Positions 1 to 8,529 are shown, numbered from the stretch's first letter. The stretch: DNA of 14,790 nucleotides from an uncultured Prevotellaceae bacterium (GCA_947254205.1 CAMYCE010000053.1:1-14790), one strand, 5' to 3'. Notes: generated by a model from the sequence alone, not told the origin. Program-made: numbers and translations.

Positions 1-2
1 TT

Positions 3-2480
3 ATTGCCCTGTGTTGCTTCGGCACTGGCACCGAGGCACAAATCACTGTGAGTGGCATTGTAACCGACTCACTAAGTGATGCTCCATTGGCTAAAGCCGG
101 CGTTTCGCTACTGCGAGCCGGAAAAACCTTAAAATTTTGTCAAACCAATGCCCAAGGACAGTTTAACATAGATGTTGCCTTTATCAAGAAAGGCGATGAA
201 CTGCAAACGACCTCTATGGGATATGAAAAGAAATGTCAAGCCCTCACTCAACCCACCAACAACCGCATAGCCATGGCTAAAAAAGCCTTTGCTCTCAATG
301 AGGTGGTGGTGAAATCGGGGCCAATAATCGGTCGTCGAGACACTGTGACCTACGACCTCACGCGCTTTGCCTCATCTCGCGACAACACGCTCAAAGATGT
401 GCTCAAGAAATTGCCGGGCGTGAATGTCGCAAAAACAGGCGAAATTCGCTACAATGGTAAATCCTTGAGCAGGCTCACCATCGAAGGACTCGACCTGAGT
501 AATGGTCGCTATAACCAACTCACCGAAAATATCAAGGCCAAAGATGTGAAAAAAGCCGAAATCATTGAAAATGATCAGCCCATTAAAGCATTGCGCAAAA
601 AAGTGCCCAGCGACAATGTAGCCATGAACGTGGTGCTCAAAGACTCGGCACGCGACCAACTTTCTATCACATTGCGCCCCTATGTGTTGCATGGCTCCCC
701 CAATCATGTTGCAGGCAACGCCAATGCCATGCAAATTGGGAAACACAAGCAAATGATGTATCACGCCTCCTATGACCGAAGTGGTAGCAACTTGAGCAAC
801 AATAATATTCAATTCACAGCCGACTATGGCGAACTGACTCAAGCTCACATGCCACAATGGTACAACTTGGCTACAATGGCCCAACCTATCGATGGCGAGC
901 GATTGCGCTTTAACACATCACAAAGCTACAATGTCAATCTCTTGACCAAAACCAAAGCCGGCAACGAAAACAAAATCACGGCAGGATATAGCCGCAATGT
1001 GGTGCGACAAACCAAAAGCAACTTCTCTCTCTACTATTTAGGTGAAAACCCTATCGAGATGACCGAACGTGAAAACATGCTCTCCAAGCAAGACCTCTTT
1101 AGCTTGAATTGTTCACACAAGACCAATACCGAGGCAAGCTATGGCAACATGAAGTTTAGCCTTGAGGCGACTCGCAATCAGTCGGTTTCGCAATTTCAAA
1201 GCACAGGACACAGCCATGCTGTGCAGCAAGTTGATATTCCCACCGCCAATATTGCCGCCTCGGTTCACAAAGTGTTTTCTCTGCCCACAAGCACTCTCAC
1301 TTGGAACTCGATACTCGACTACCACCATGCTCGCAATCATCTCTATCTCGACACCTTGCCCCGCCTGTCGCTCACCAATAACCTGTGGCACACCTCTCAT
1401 CAACTCTCATGGCTGAAAAAACAACGTTATTTCACACAAAGTTATTCGGGCGGACTGGAGATTGAAAACCTGCATGTGCAACACAACAACACACTCATTG
1501 TTGCCCGCATCAGCCCTGTATGGACCTATGAGCATAACAAATGGCGCATAACTCTATATAACACGTTAAAATACCAACACTACACACGCCAGCAACAAAC
1601 GTTGCTCTTGCCCACGACTTTCTTTTCTGCCAAATACAAGCCCAATAATCGCACCGAGTGGAATGCGACGCTTCAATATAGCGAAAGCACCGATGGGTGG
1701 ACAGCGTTTGCCCTCAATCAGCGTCAAGTCAATTATCGCACATTCTACACAGCTTCCAGTTTCATTCCACTCAACCGCACAGCCTTAGTCAGACTCAACC
1801 ATGCCTACAAACGCCCCATCTATGAATTTTTCTTGCATGCAGGGGTATCGGCCAATCGATTTTGGCGCAACGCTGTCACCGACATGCAACTAAACCAAGG
1901 AAACTATCTCTACAGCTACATCAAGCGCAACAGCCACACCGATGCCATGAGTGCCAATTTGGATATATCTAAAGGCTTCTACCAATGGCATCTCAAAACA
2001 TCGCTCACGCTAAGTGCAAGCTATAGCCGTGGCGAGAGCTACTCACAGGGTGAAATGTATCGCCATCATTATCGCTCGATAGAGCTATTGCCCTCTCTCT
2101 ACTTCTACCCTGCTTTCATGCAAGTTGATTATAATGCACACTTGAGTTTCAACAAATCGAAAGTGGGCGACAAGAGCCTAAAAACACTTTTCAATTGGAG
2201 TCAGAAATTAACGCTCACTTCAACAATCAAGCAAGTAGACTTGTCGATTGTAGCCGTTGCCTATCATAACGAGATTGATGGTGCCCCCTCGGCCAACATG
2301 ATGCTTGCCGACTTGAGAGCCGTGTGGCGATTGAAAAAAGTGAGGCTCACCGGCCAACTGCGCAATATCTTCAACCAACGCGACTATCGAGTAACATCGT
2401 ATAGTGGCATGGGCAACTTCACCAACCACTATGAGTTGCGACCACGCGAGATTGTGCTCTCGGCACAGTTCACGTTATAG
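3..2480 (+). CDS. TonB-receptor-like outer-membrane beta-barrel protein with N-terminal carboxypeptidase-regulatory-like domain (5' partial)
   Basis: The frame is open from base 3. The first visible codons read IALCCFGTGTEAQITVSG, the end of a signal peptide with likely cleavage after an AxA/AQ-type site, so the true start lies off the left edge and the GTG at 48 is an internal valine. About 825 codons are visible. Next comes a CarboxypepD_reg-like segment (GIVTDSLSDAPLAKAGV to about visible residue 100, ending in ALNEVVV), then a plug-like region (TLKDVLKKLPGV, IRYNGKSLSRLTIEGLDL, VKKAEIIEN) to about residue 215. The rest has the alternating polar/aromatic pattern of a large beta-barrel, ending EIVLSAQFTL. 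Such proteins sit in the outer membrane and many take up substrates with TonB energy. The substrate is unknown. It is shorter than typical SusC and no SusD partner is visible. Family assignment is firm, function is not. Confidence 0.85.
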   Translation: MALCCFGTGTEAQITVSGIVTDSLSDAPLAKAGVSLLRAGKTLKFCQTNAQGQFNIDVAFIKKGDELQTTSMGYEKKCQALTQPTNNRIAMAKKAFALNEVVVKSGPIIGRRDTVTYDLTRFASSRDNTLKDVLKKLPGVNVAKTGEIRYNGKSLSRLTIEGLDLSNGRYNQLTENIKAKDVKKAEIIENDQPIKALRKKVPSDNVAMNVVLKDSARDQLSITLRPYVLHGSPNHVAGNANAMQIGKHKQMMYHASYDRSGSNLSNNNIQFTADYGELTQAHMPQWYNLATMAQPIDGERLRFNTSQSYNVNLLTKTKAGNENKITAGYSRNVVRQTKSNFSLYYLGENPIEMTERENMLSKQDLFSLNCSHKTNTEASYGNMKFSLEATRNQSVSQFQSTGHSHAVQQVDIPTANIAASVHKVFSLPTSTLTWNSILDYHHARNHLYLDTLPRLSLTNNLWHTSHQLSWLKKQRYFTQSYSGGLEIENLHVQHNNTLIVARISPVWTYEHNKWRITLYNTLKYQHYTRQQQTLLLPTTFFSAKYKPNNRTEWNATLQYSESTDGWTAFALNQRQVNYRTFYTASSFIPLNRTALVRLNHAYKRPIYEFFLHAGVSANRFWRNAVTDMQLNQGNYLYSYIKRNSHTDAMSANLDISKGFYQWHLKTSLTLSASYSRGESYSQGEMYRHHYRSIELLPSLYFYPAFMQVDYNAHLSFNKSKVGDKSLKTLFNWSQKLTLTSTIKQVDLSIVAVAYHNEIDGAPSANMMLADLRAVWRLKKVRLTGQLRNIFNQRDYRVTSYSGMGNFTNHYELRPREIVLSAQFTL

Positions 2481-3290
2481 CGATGAATAGAACTTGAGGG
2501 CCTCCATGCGGCCGGCATTGAGCAACGACGGCTCGTGAGCATCACTGTTGACAACAATGGGAGCCTCATATTTTTTCAATAGAGCAAAATAATCGAGGTT
2601 GGGAAACATGCGTTGCTTTTTGAGCCAAGCCTTGGTGTTGATTTCAATGATAAGGTGATAATCCATGATTGCGTCAATCAAATTCAGCACCAACTTCCTG
2701 TACCACGCTTCTCGCTCGATGCCTTCTTGAAAACAATTGGCATTATAGCCAATCTTGTCGAAGTGCCCTATCACATCAAAACCACCATGCTCAACCATGG
2801 CAACCGACTGTGCAAAGAAGGCTTTGACAACTTGCGTGATGTCGTTGTTAAAAAATTTATCCATCTTGGTGATAAACCCTTCGGGTGAACCATCAACATC
2901 AACATAAGCTCCTGCTTGGATTGGATTGGGCAAAAAATGCACCGAGCCTATGCGATAGTCGAGAGGAAGATTCACAAAATAGGCATTAGCCGGCCCCCAT
3001 GCTTCATCAAGATAGTCAATTTCCATCGAGGCATAAATGGCAATTTTATCACCATAAAGAGCCTGCAAACGCTTGATTTCTTCTAAATAGACGGGGACCT
3101 CGTCTTGGGTCATGTTGCATGGCGACTCGGCGGGTATGGGAGCATGGGGGCTAAAGCCCAAGCACTTGAACTCTTGCTCGATAGCCTCTTCCACAAATTT
3201 CTCCATGGGTGCACGCCCGTCGCAAAATTGCGTGTGGGTGTGGAAGTTATAGAGATGGCTTGAACCGGTGATGTGTTGAAGGTCAATCAT
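2475..3290 (-). CDS. PHP-domain phosphoesterase, histidinol-phosphatase (HisJ/HisK-type) family
   Basis: A 271-residue protein with a complete set of PHP metal ligands: H17 and H19 with D24 (HTHTQFCDG), H49 (GFSPHAP), E90 (SMEIDY), H118 (GSVHF), H176 and D178 (GHFDK), D250 and H252 (NSDAH). PHP enzymes of this family use a multi-metal site to hydrolyse phosphomonoesters, and some are the histidinol-phosphatase of histidine synthesis. No other his gene is nearby, and many Bacteroidales carry a bifunctional HisB that already supplies this step, so the substrate could differ (inference). The ATG start lies 15 bases after the mutL stop with no Shine-Dalgarno sequence, only an A/T-rich leader, as is usual in Bacteroidetes. 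It is probably the last gene of the surA-ostA-mutL unit. Its 3' end overlaps the convergent receptor gene by six bases. Confidence 0.85.
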   Translation of the reverse strand: MIDLQHITGSSHLYNFHTHTQFCDGRAPMEKFVEEAIEQEFKCLGFSPHAPIPAESPCNMTQDEVPVYLEEIKRLQALYGDKIAIYASMEIDYLDEAWGPANAYFVNLPLDYRIGSVHFLPNPIQAGAYVDVDGSPEGFITKMDKFFNNDITQVVKAFFAQSVAMVEHGGFDVIGHFDKIGYNANCFQEGIEREAWYRKLVLNLIDAIMDYHLIIEINTKAWLKKQRMFPNLDYFALLKKYEAPIVVNSDAHEPSLLNAGRMEALKFYSSL

Positions 3291-3305
3291 GAAATATCGA
3301 TAAAT

Positions 3306-5192
3306 TTAAAACATCTTCTCAATTTGCTCATTGCTCAATATCGAGAATATATTTTTACCATCGGGGGTGTAGTTGGGGGTGGACAAGTGCAAAAGACCGG
3401 CCAGCAACTCGTCCATCTCGTCGGCACTAAGCTCTTTGCCATAGGGCAATGCCGAAGCCTGTGCCACACACAAAGCCAAGTGGCTATAAACTTTGGCCGA
3501 AATCGAATCGCCACCCTTGGTGAAAGCCTCTATCACATCGAGCAAAATGTCTTTTATATTCACATTGTTCATGCCATAGGGCACAGCATTCACACTCCAA
3601 TCATCGCCACTCAATGCCGAGAGGCTAAAGCCAATTTTCTCCATTTCGGGCAACAACTCCCTTAAAATTAAACTCTGCGATGAAGTGAGATGCAACACAT
3701 CGGGAAAAAGAACACTTTGCGAAGTGATGTTTTTGCCATCAATCTGCTTCATGTATTGCTCATAGAGCACCTTGACGTGGGCTCGATGCTGGTCGACAAT
3801 CATGAGTCCCGATTTGACGGGTGATAGAATGTAGCGACCCTTCAATTGAACACACATCACGGGAGCAAGGTCGGTCGAGATTAAAACACCTTGCTCTTTC
3901 CCTTCAGACTCAAAGGGAGAAAGCTCCACGCCCACCAACGGCTGGTTGGCATTAACGGCAGAAAGGTTTTCAAACGCCTCTTGCTTGTTCTTTTCAAAAT
4001 TTTGATAGAGCAGTTCCCAATTGGTTGTAGCACCGGCAACGGCATGAGTTGAGCGCGACTCTGCCCCTCCTCTCCCACTGTTTTGATTGAAAGGATTATA
4101 GGTGGGGTCGATGCCAATTTCGGGAGTTGAAACCACCGTATGCTTGTTGAAGGCAGGCATTTCGGGAGCATCGTCGGTGTCAAAATCAATTTGAGGCACT
4201 GCTATAAATCGCCCCAACGACTCTTTGGTTGCGGCAGCAAGGATCTGCCAAATAGGCACTTCATTTTCAAACTTGATTTCGGTCTTGGTGGGGTGAATGT
4301 TCACATCTATCGTTTCGGGATCGACCGAAAAATCAAGGAAATAGTTGGGTTGCTCATCGGCAGGAATGAGTTGATCGTAGCAACTCATCACAGCCTTGTG
4401 ATAATAGGGGTGACGCATGAAACGCCCATTCACAAAAAAATATTGCAAGCTGCCGCGCTTGCGAGAGTGCTCGGGCTTACTGATGAATCCTGTGATTTTA
4501 ACCAACGAGGTGTCGATGTTGATGGGAATGAGCTGTTGGTCGAGATTGTGGCCAAAGAGCGAAGTGATGCGTTGCTTGAAACTGCCCGGCATGAGCTTAT
4601 ATATCACACTGCCATTATTGGAAAGAGAGAAATCGACGTGATGATTGACCAATGCCAATTTCTCAAACTCCTTCACGATATTGCTCAATTCCACTTGATT
4701 GCTCTTCAAAAACTTGCGCCTTGCAGGCACATTAAAGAAGATGTTTTTAATCATGAAATTGGCACCCTGGGCACACACCACAGGCTCTTGACTCTCGCAT
4801 GTGGAGGCATTGATGAGAATTTTGGTGCCCAGTTGAGTATTGCTGGTCTTGGTGCGCAATTCCACTTGAGAAATAGCCGCAATCGATGCCAAAGCCTCGC
4901 CCCTGAATCCCATAGTGTGAAGGGAAAATAGATCATCGGCCTTGGAGATTTTGGAGGTGCTGTGACGCTCAAATGCCAAGCGAGCATCGGTCTCGCTCAT
5001 ACCTTTGCCATTGTCGATGACCTGAATGAGAGTGCGCCCTGCATCTTTGAGCACCACCTCAACGCTGGTCGCTCCTGCATCGATAGCATTTTCAACCAAT
5101 TCCTTGATCACCGAGGCTGGCCGTTGAATCACCTCGCCTGCTGCAATTTGATTGGCAACAGAGTCGGGCAATAACTTGATAATATCGCTCAT
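3306..5192 (-). CDS. mutL: DNA mismatch repair protein MutL
   Basis: A 628-residue GHKL ATPase of mismatch repair, which links mismatch-bound MutS to strand removal. The N-terminal ATPase motifs are intact: E31 and N35 in KELVENAIDAG, DNGKGM at 60-65, HSTSKI at 77-82 and GFRGEAL at 95-101. The transducer domain follows to about residue 330, then a low-complexity linker (about 340-435), then the MutL C-terminal dimerisation domain (about 440-628). In that domain the endonuclease motif DQHA(X)2E(X)4E reads D467-QHRAHVKVLY-E478, with Arg for the Ala and Val473 for the first Glu. Near the C terminus TPNYTPDGK stands where nuclease-type MutL has a CPHGRP-like motif. Nicking activity is therefore doubtful. 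The ATG overlaps the ostA-like stop as ATGA, which suggests translational coupling. Length is normal for bacterial MutL. Confidence 0.97.
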   Translation of the reverse strand: MSDIIKLLPDSVANQIAAGEVIQRPASVIKELVENAIDAGATSVEVVLKDAGRTLIQVIDNGKGMSETDARLAFERHSTSKISKADDLFSLHTMGFRGEALASIAAISQVELRTKTSNTQLGTKILINASTCESQEPVVCAQGANFMIKNIFFNVPARRKFLKSNQVELSNIVKEFEKLALVNHHVDFSLSNNGSVIYKLMPGSFKQRITSLFGHNLDQQLIPINIDTSLVKITGFISKPEHSRKRGSLQYFFVNGRFMRHPYYHKAVMSCYDQLIPADEQPNYFLDFSVDPETIDVNIHPTKTEIKFENEVPIWQILAAATKESLGRFIAVPQIDFDTDDAPEMPAFNKHTVVSTPEIGIDPTYNPFNQNSGRGGAESRSTHAVAGATTNWELLYQNFEKNKQEAFENLSAVNANQPLVGVELSPFESEGKEQGVLISTDLAPVMCVQLKGRYILSPVKSGLMIVDQHRAHVKVLYEQYMKQIDGKNITSQSVLFPDVLHLTSSQSLILRELLPEMEKIGFSLSALSGDDWSVNAVPYGMNNVNIKDILLDVIEAFTKGGDSISAKVYSHLALCVAQASALPYGKELSADEMDELLAGLLHLSTPNYTPDGKNIFSILSNEQIEKMF

Positions 5193-7000
5193 TTTTTGTC
5201 CTCCTTTTCTCCTTTTTCTTTTTCCATGACCAACGAGGTGGCTTTTTCCTTGCTTTCTTGATTACTGCTCACCACATAGGGCTGGCTTATCATGGCTCGC
5301 ATTGCATCGGTGATGTCGAGCACCTCATAGGGCGACTTGGGGCGCAAATCGTCGAACCATTCATATTCATCGAGCCGCAATTGCGAAGGCTTGGCTACAA
5401 AAAGAGGTATTACCGAACCCGACACCTCGGGCCACATCTTGATTTTTTCAACCTCTTGCTTGGCCTTCATGTCGAGCGAGAGAAATCCGCTCTCGGTCTT
5501 GATGCACTTGTTATAGGTAGAATCATTCTCTTGAGGAAAAAACAAAGTTTTCACATTGCCCACCACATCGGCATGTCGCAACTCGGTGCGTGACTCCTGC
5601 GTGCCATCATCATGATAGTCGGTCACCTTCTCAAAATAGGCGGTGAGGCTCTTTCCACTCAACTGATTATAATATATCTCACCCAAATGCTCAATCAAAA
5701 GAGCTTTATTGGGAATTTTTGCCCAATCAACCGAGCTACTGTCGCGCATGTGCACATTGATTTCATTGTCGCTCGAAATTTGGCGATTGCCACTCCACAC
5801 CACAGGGTGATTGTAGAGATTGAGAATAGAATCACGCTCAGCGAACACAAGGTGGCCACACAATCCTTGCAAATCTTTGCGATAAAAACGCACTCCGTTG
5901 TTGGCAGTGAGCACACGCAAAGAGTCGTGCCCCTCGACATAGGTCTTCAACGTGTCGGCATGAAAGAATAACGTGTCCGACCTCTCCCCTGCCTTGGCAT
6001 TGGCCTTGTTGTAAAGCTTTGCCAGAGCTCTATTGGTGGCAAAAGAAACGTGAGTTTTCTCGTTGTGATAGCCATAACCTCCTGTGAGAATAGCTTTATG
6101 TTTTGGGTCGTTGACCACGACATTACCCTGAGCATAACCTTCATTTTTGTGCCTGTCGTAGTGTATTTTATCACCTTCAAGTGTGCGACCATCTTTGGCA
6201 AAAAGTTTGGGTTGAATGCCATTTTTTTTCAGCAACACAGCCTCTTCACTCACCGTGTTGTAGTTGCCAGCGTGGGTGATGATTTTATTGTCGTTGGAGG
6301 TGATAGTTGTGGGCTCAACAAGCGTTGCCACATTGGAGCGAGTGTTGTAGTTGAGCCTATTGGTGTGCATCACATAGTTGTCGCGGCTATTGAGCAACTC
6401 AACTTGATTGGAAAACACAGCTTCCTCGCTATCAAAGTTATAGGTACCCACAATTGAGGTGAGAATATTCTTGGGATCTTCGAGTTTACCACCAGTTTTG
6501 TATTTGCCTGTGTTGGAAGGCACAAAATAGTCGATGGCCTCGGAGGTGAGAGTGCGGTTGTCTTTGGTGAGACTCACATTGCCCAGCAGGTTCACCACTT
6601 CTTTGTTGCCATTGTAGTGCAGGTTGTCGGCACGCCCGCTCAAGTTGTCGGCACGCTCCATTCTCACATTGCCATAGGCATCTATTGTGTTGGCCATGTC
6701 ATAGAAATGAGCACTATCGCAATAGAGGTGCATGTCGCCACGAGTAAATTCGATATTTCCTTTCAAAATAATGTAGGTGTTGGCTGGTCCCGACACCATA
6801 GAGTCGGCACGCTCAAGAAACACCTTGTTGCGCTGGTAGCGACTTGCCGATGGAATTTGTGGTTTGAACTCATGACGCTGTTGTGCCTGCATCGACACGC
6901 TACAAGCCACAACAAGCCAAGAAGCCAATAGAGTGAATAGGCATAAGCCAATGCTTGCCTTATGCCTATTGTTGTGTGTGTGTGTAACTGCTGTGTTCAC
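5189..7000 (-). CDS. OstA/LptA-like protein, probable LPS-transport component
   Basis: A 603-residue exported protein. The start is GTG at 7000, the only choice that keeps the whole signal peptide: basic N-region (NNRHKASIG), hydrophobic core (LCLFTLLASWLVVAC), likely signal peptidase I cleavage after SMQA before QQ. The VVAC inside could also serve as a lipobox. The mature part shows repeated short beta-strand units of the LptA/OstA fold, for example ILKGNIEFTRGDMHLYCDSA, IDAYGNVRMERADNLSG and TITSNDNKIITHAGNYNT, over about residues 50-430. The C terminus is a strongly charged tail (EKEKGEKEDKK). LptA-type proteins form the periplasmic bridge carrying LPS to the outer membrane. At 600 residues this one is far longer than E. 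coli LptA and resembles the long OstA-like proteins of Bacteroidetes. It lies one codon after the surA-like stop and overlaps mutL by four bases. Confidence 0.85.
   Translation of the reverse strand: MNTAVTHTHNNRHKASIGLCLFTLLASWLVVACSVSMQAQQRHEFKPQIPSASRYQRNKVFLERADSMVSGPANTYIILKGNIEFTRGDMHLYCDSAHFYDMANTIDAYGNVRMERADNLSGRADNLHYNGNKEVVNLLGNVSLTKDNRTLTSEAIDYFVPSNTGKYKTGGKLEDPKNILTSIVGTYNFDSEEAVFSNQVELLNSRDNYVMHTNRLNYNTRSNVATLVEPTTITSNDNKIITHAGNYNTVSEEAVLLKKNGIQPKLFAKDGRTLEGDKIHYDRHKNEGYAQGNVVVNDPKHKAILTGGYGYHNEKTHVSFATNRALAKLYNKANAKAGERSDTLFFHADTLKTYVEGHDSLRVLTANNGVRFYRKDLQGLCGHLVFAERDSILNLYNHPVVWSGNRQISSDNEINVHMRDSSSVDWAKIPNKALLIEHLGEIYYNQLSGKSLTAYFEKVTDYHDDGTQESRTELRHADVVGNVKTLFFPQENDSTYNKCIKTESGFLSLDMKAKQEVEKIKMWPEVSGSVIPLFVAKPSQLRLDEYEWFDDLRPKSPYEVLDITDAMRAMISQPYVVSSNQESKEKATSLVMEKEKGEKEDKK
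6936..6970 (-). repeat. 12-bp perfect inverted repeat in the 5' coding region of the ostA-like gene
   Basis: AATAGGCATAAG (6936-6947) is matched by CTTATGCCTATT (6959-6970) with an 11-base spacer. In the mRNA it would form a stable hairpin starting about 30 bases after the GTG start, within the codons for the signal peptide N-region. It lacks a T-run, so it is not a terminator. Confidence 0.8.
6973..6985. repeat. Short TG/AC dinucleotide repeat at the start of the ostA-like gene
   Basis: Thirteen bases of alternating T and G (AC on the coding strand) lie about 15 bases after the GTG start and encode the THTH stretch. Six units is short for a slippage-prone tract. Confidence 0.7.
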
Positions 7001-7003
7001 TCT

Positions 7004-8362
7004 TTATTTCTTCTTGGTGTGAAGCCAGTCATACTTAAACTCGCAGTTGCGCCAACCGTCTTCGATATACACATAGGTTTTTTGTTGTTTTTCTTTCACC
7101 CAATTGTCAATGATGTCGCCTTTCTTTTTGGTTTCATACATGTTTTTAATAGTTTGATAATCTTCGGCCAAATCAGCCTTGTGCCCCTCAATGCGCTTGG
7201 AGAGTTTCACGATAGCCACTTGTTGACGATTGGTTGCAGCGTTCATCATGGTAAAAGGTTGCGACACCTCGCCCACATTCATTTTATCAATCACCTTGGC
7301 AACTTCGGCGGGCAAATCGGACATTTCAAAGAGATTGGTGTGGGTTTTGGGGTTGAGCATCAAGCCATTGTTGTTGCGCGACTCCTTATCTTGCGACACA
7401 TAGGGAGCGGCAACCTCAAATGCAACCTTATTGTTGGTCATGTCGGTCTTGAGAGAATCGAGTTTAGCTATGGCAGCATTTAAATCCTTGTCGCTCACCT
7501 TGGGGCGCAACAAGATGTGGCGTGTGTTGATGCGGTCGCCACGTTTTTCAATGAGCTGAATGATGTGATAGCCTGCATCGGTTTCAACAATTTTGCTCAC
7601 CTTTTTTGTATCGCTCAAATTGAACGCTGCGGTAGCATACTCTGGCAACAATTCAGAACGTCCCTTGAAGCCAATTTCGCCACCATAAACCGACGACCCA
7701 TCTTCGGAATAGAGAATAGCCAGCGTCGAGAAATCGCTCTCGCCACTATTCACTTTTTGGGCATAGTCGCGCAAGCGAGCTTTCACCTCGTCGATTTCTT
7801 GCTGTGGAATCACGGGATTGAGGGTAATGATTTCAACCTCAACCTGCTTGGGAATAAAGGGCAAGGAGTCTTGGGGCAATGAGTTATAGAATTTTCTCAC
7901 ATCGGCAGGCGTGGCTTTCACGTTTTTGGTGAGTTCGTTTTGCACTTGCTGTATGGTATATTGCTCGCGCACTGTGTTCATGAGTTGCTCACGCAAGTCG
8001 GGCAATGGCTTGCGAAAATATTCCTCAACTTTCTCCTTTGAGCCAAGGTTGGCAATAAAGAAATTGATGCGTGCATCAACACTTTGCACTATCATTGAGT
8101 TTTGCACCTCAATTGTGTCGATTTTGGCTTGATGCAAGAATAACTTGTTGATAGCCATCTGCTCAGGAATCACACAATAGGGATTGCCGGCAAGAGGCAC
8201 GCGCTCATATAAGGCTTGCTGATATTGCTCTTCAATTTCAGACTTAAAGATAGGCTCATCGCCCACAACCCATGCAACCTCTTCGGCAATGTTGTTTTGA
8301 GCCAACGAGCAAATCACGCATAAACCAATAAAAACCAAGCTGCTAAGAAAACGTAATTTCAC
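7004..8362 (-). CDS. SurA-like periplasmic peptidyl-prolyl isomerase/chaperone
   Basis: A 452-residue exported parvulin protein when started at the GTG at 8362. That start gives a compact signal peptide (MKLRFLSSLVFIGLCVICSL, cleavage near LAQ). The frame stays open to a further GTG at 8467, but the 35 extra residues are unlike a signal sequence and would cover the probable promoter. After a SurA-N-like helical region (about 22-165, beginning VAWVVGDEPIFKSEIEEQY) come two PpiC domains: about 175-275 (VEVEIITLNP to GYHIIQLIEKRGD) and about 278-385 (NTRHILLRP to QVAIVKLSKRI). SurA-type proteins escort unfolded outer-membrane proteins through the periplasm. It is the first gene of the cluster with the ostA-like gene, mutL and the PHP gene. 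Product class is sure; strict orthology to E. coli SurA is inferred. Confidence 0.88.
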   Translation of the reverse strand: MKLRFLSSLVFIGLCVICSLAQNNIAEEVAWVVGDEPIFKSEIEEQYQQALYERVPLAGNPYCVIPEQMAINKLFLHQAKIDTIEVQNSMIVQSVDARINFFIANLGSKEKVEEYFRKPLPDLREQLMNTVREQYTIQQVQNELTKNVKATPADVRKFYNSLPQDSLPFIPKQVEVEIITLNPVIPQQEIDEVKARLRDYAQKVNSGESDFSTLAILYSEDGSSVYGGEIGFKGRSELLPEYATAAFNLSDTKKVSKIVETDAGYHIIQLIEKRGDRINTRHILLRPKVSDKDLNAAIAKLDSLKTDMTNNKVAFEVAAPYVSQDKESRNNNGLMLNPKTHTNLFEMSDLPAEVAKVIDKMNVGEVSQPFTMMNAATNRQQVAIVKLSKRIEGHKADLAEDYQTIKNMYETKKKGDIIDNWVKEKQQKTYVYIEDGWRNCEFKYDWLHTKKK

Positions 8363-8444
8363 TGTATAATACGGTTTTTTATAAAATTTATATTCCTTGA
8401 AAACGTGTAGAGTGCAACTATCAAGCCACCACTCAACACTACTG

Positions 8445-8475
8445 CAAATTTCTTGATTTTTTGCCACTTGTCAAA
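8445..8475 (-). promoter_or_regulatory. Candidate Bacteroidetes promoter for the surA-like operon
   Basis: On the minus strand TTTG (8475-8472) is followed after exactly 19 bases by GAAATTTG (8452-8445), one mismatch from the TAnnTTTG box of the Bacteroidetes primary sigma factor. It lies between the upstream gene's terminator and the GTG start at 8362, leaving a leader of roughly 75 bases. The region is A/T-rich, so a chance match is possible. Confidence 0.4.
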
Positions 8476-8529
8476 ATCAAAAACGCTTTAAATATGCTTT
8501 AATTCCTTTATTTCTTTTAACGAGACACT

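Noticed and set aside
48..50. GTG at 48 as the start of the receptor gene
   Set aside because: The frame is open to the window edge and the preceding codons encode the end of a signal peptide, so this is an internal valine.
3..2480. SusC-type glycan receptor
   Set aside because: The protein is shorter than typical SusC and no SusD-like gene follows; the next gene is convergent and encodes a PHP phosphatase.
4140..4931. 263-codon open frame on the plus strand opposite mutL
   Set aside because: It lies wholly antisense to conserved MutL motifs, has no recognisable domain, and looks like a by-product of the codon use of the real gene. The same holds for long antisense frames at 8550-9329, 11279-11962 and 13080-13718.
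6973..6985. Phase-variable repeat controlling the ostA-like gene
   Set aside because: Six and a half dinucleotide units is short for contingency slippage, and loss of an LPS-transport protein would probably be harmful. Kept only as a minor observation.
8363..8467. Longer N terminus for the SurA-like protein from a GTG at 8467
   Set aside because: The extra 35 residues are not signal-like and would place the signal peptide internally. The region is A/T-rich and holds the candidate promoter.
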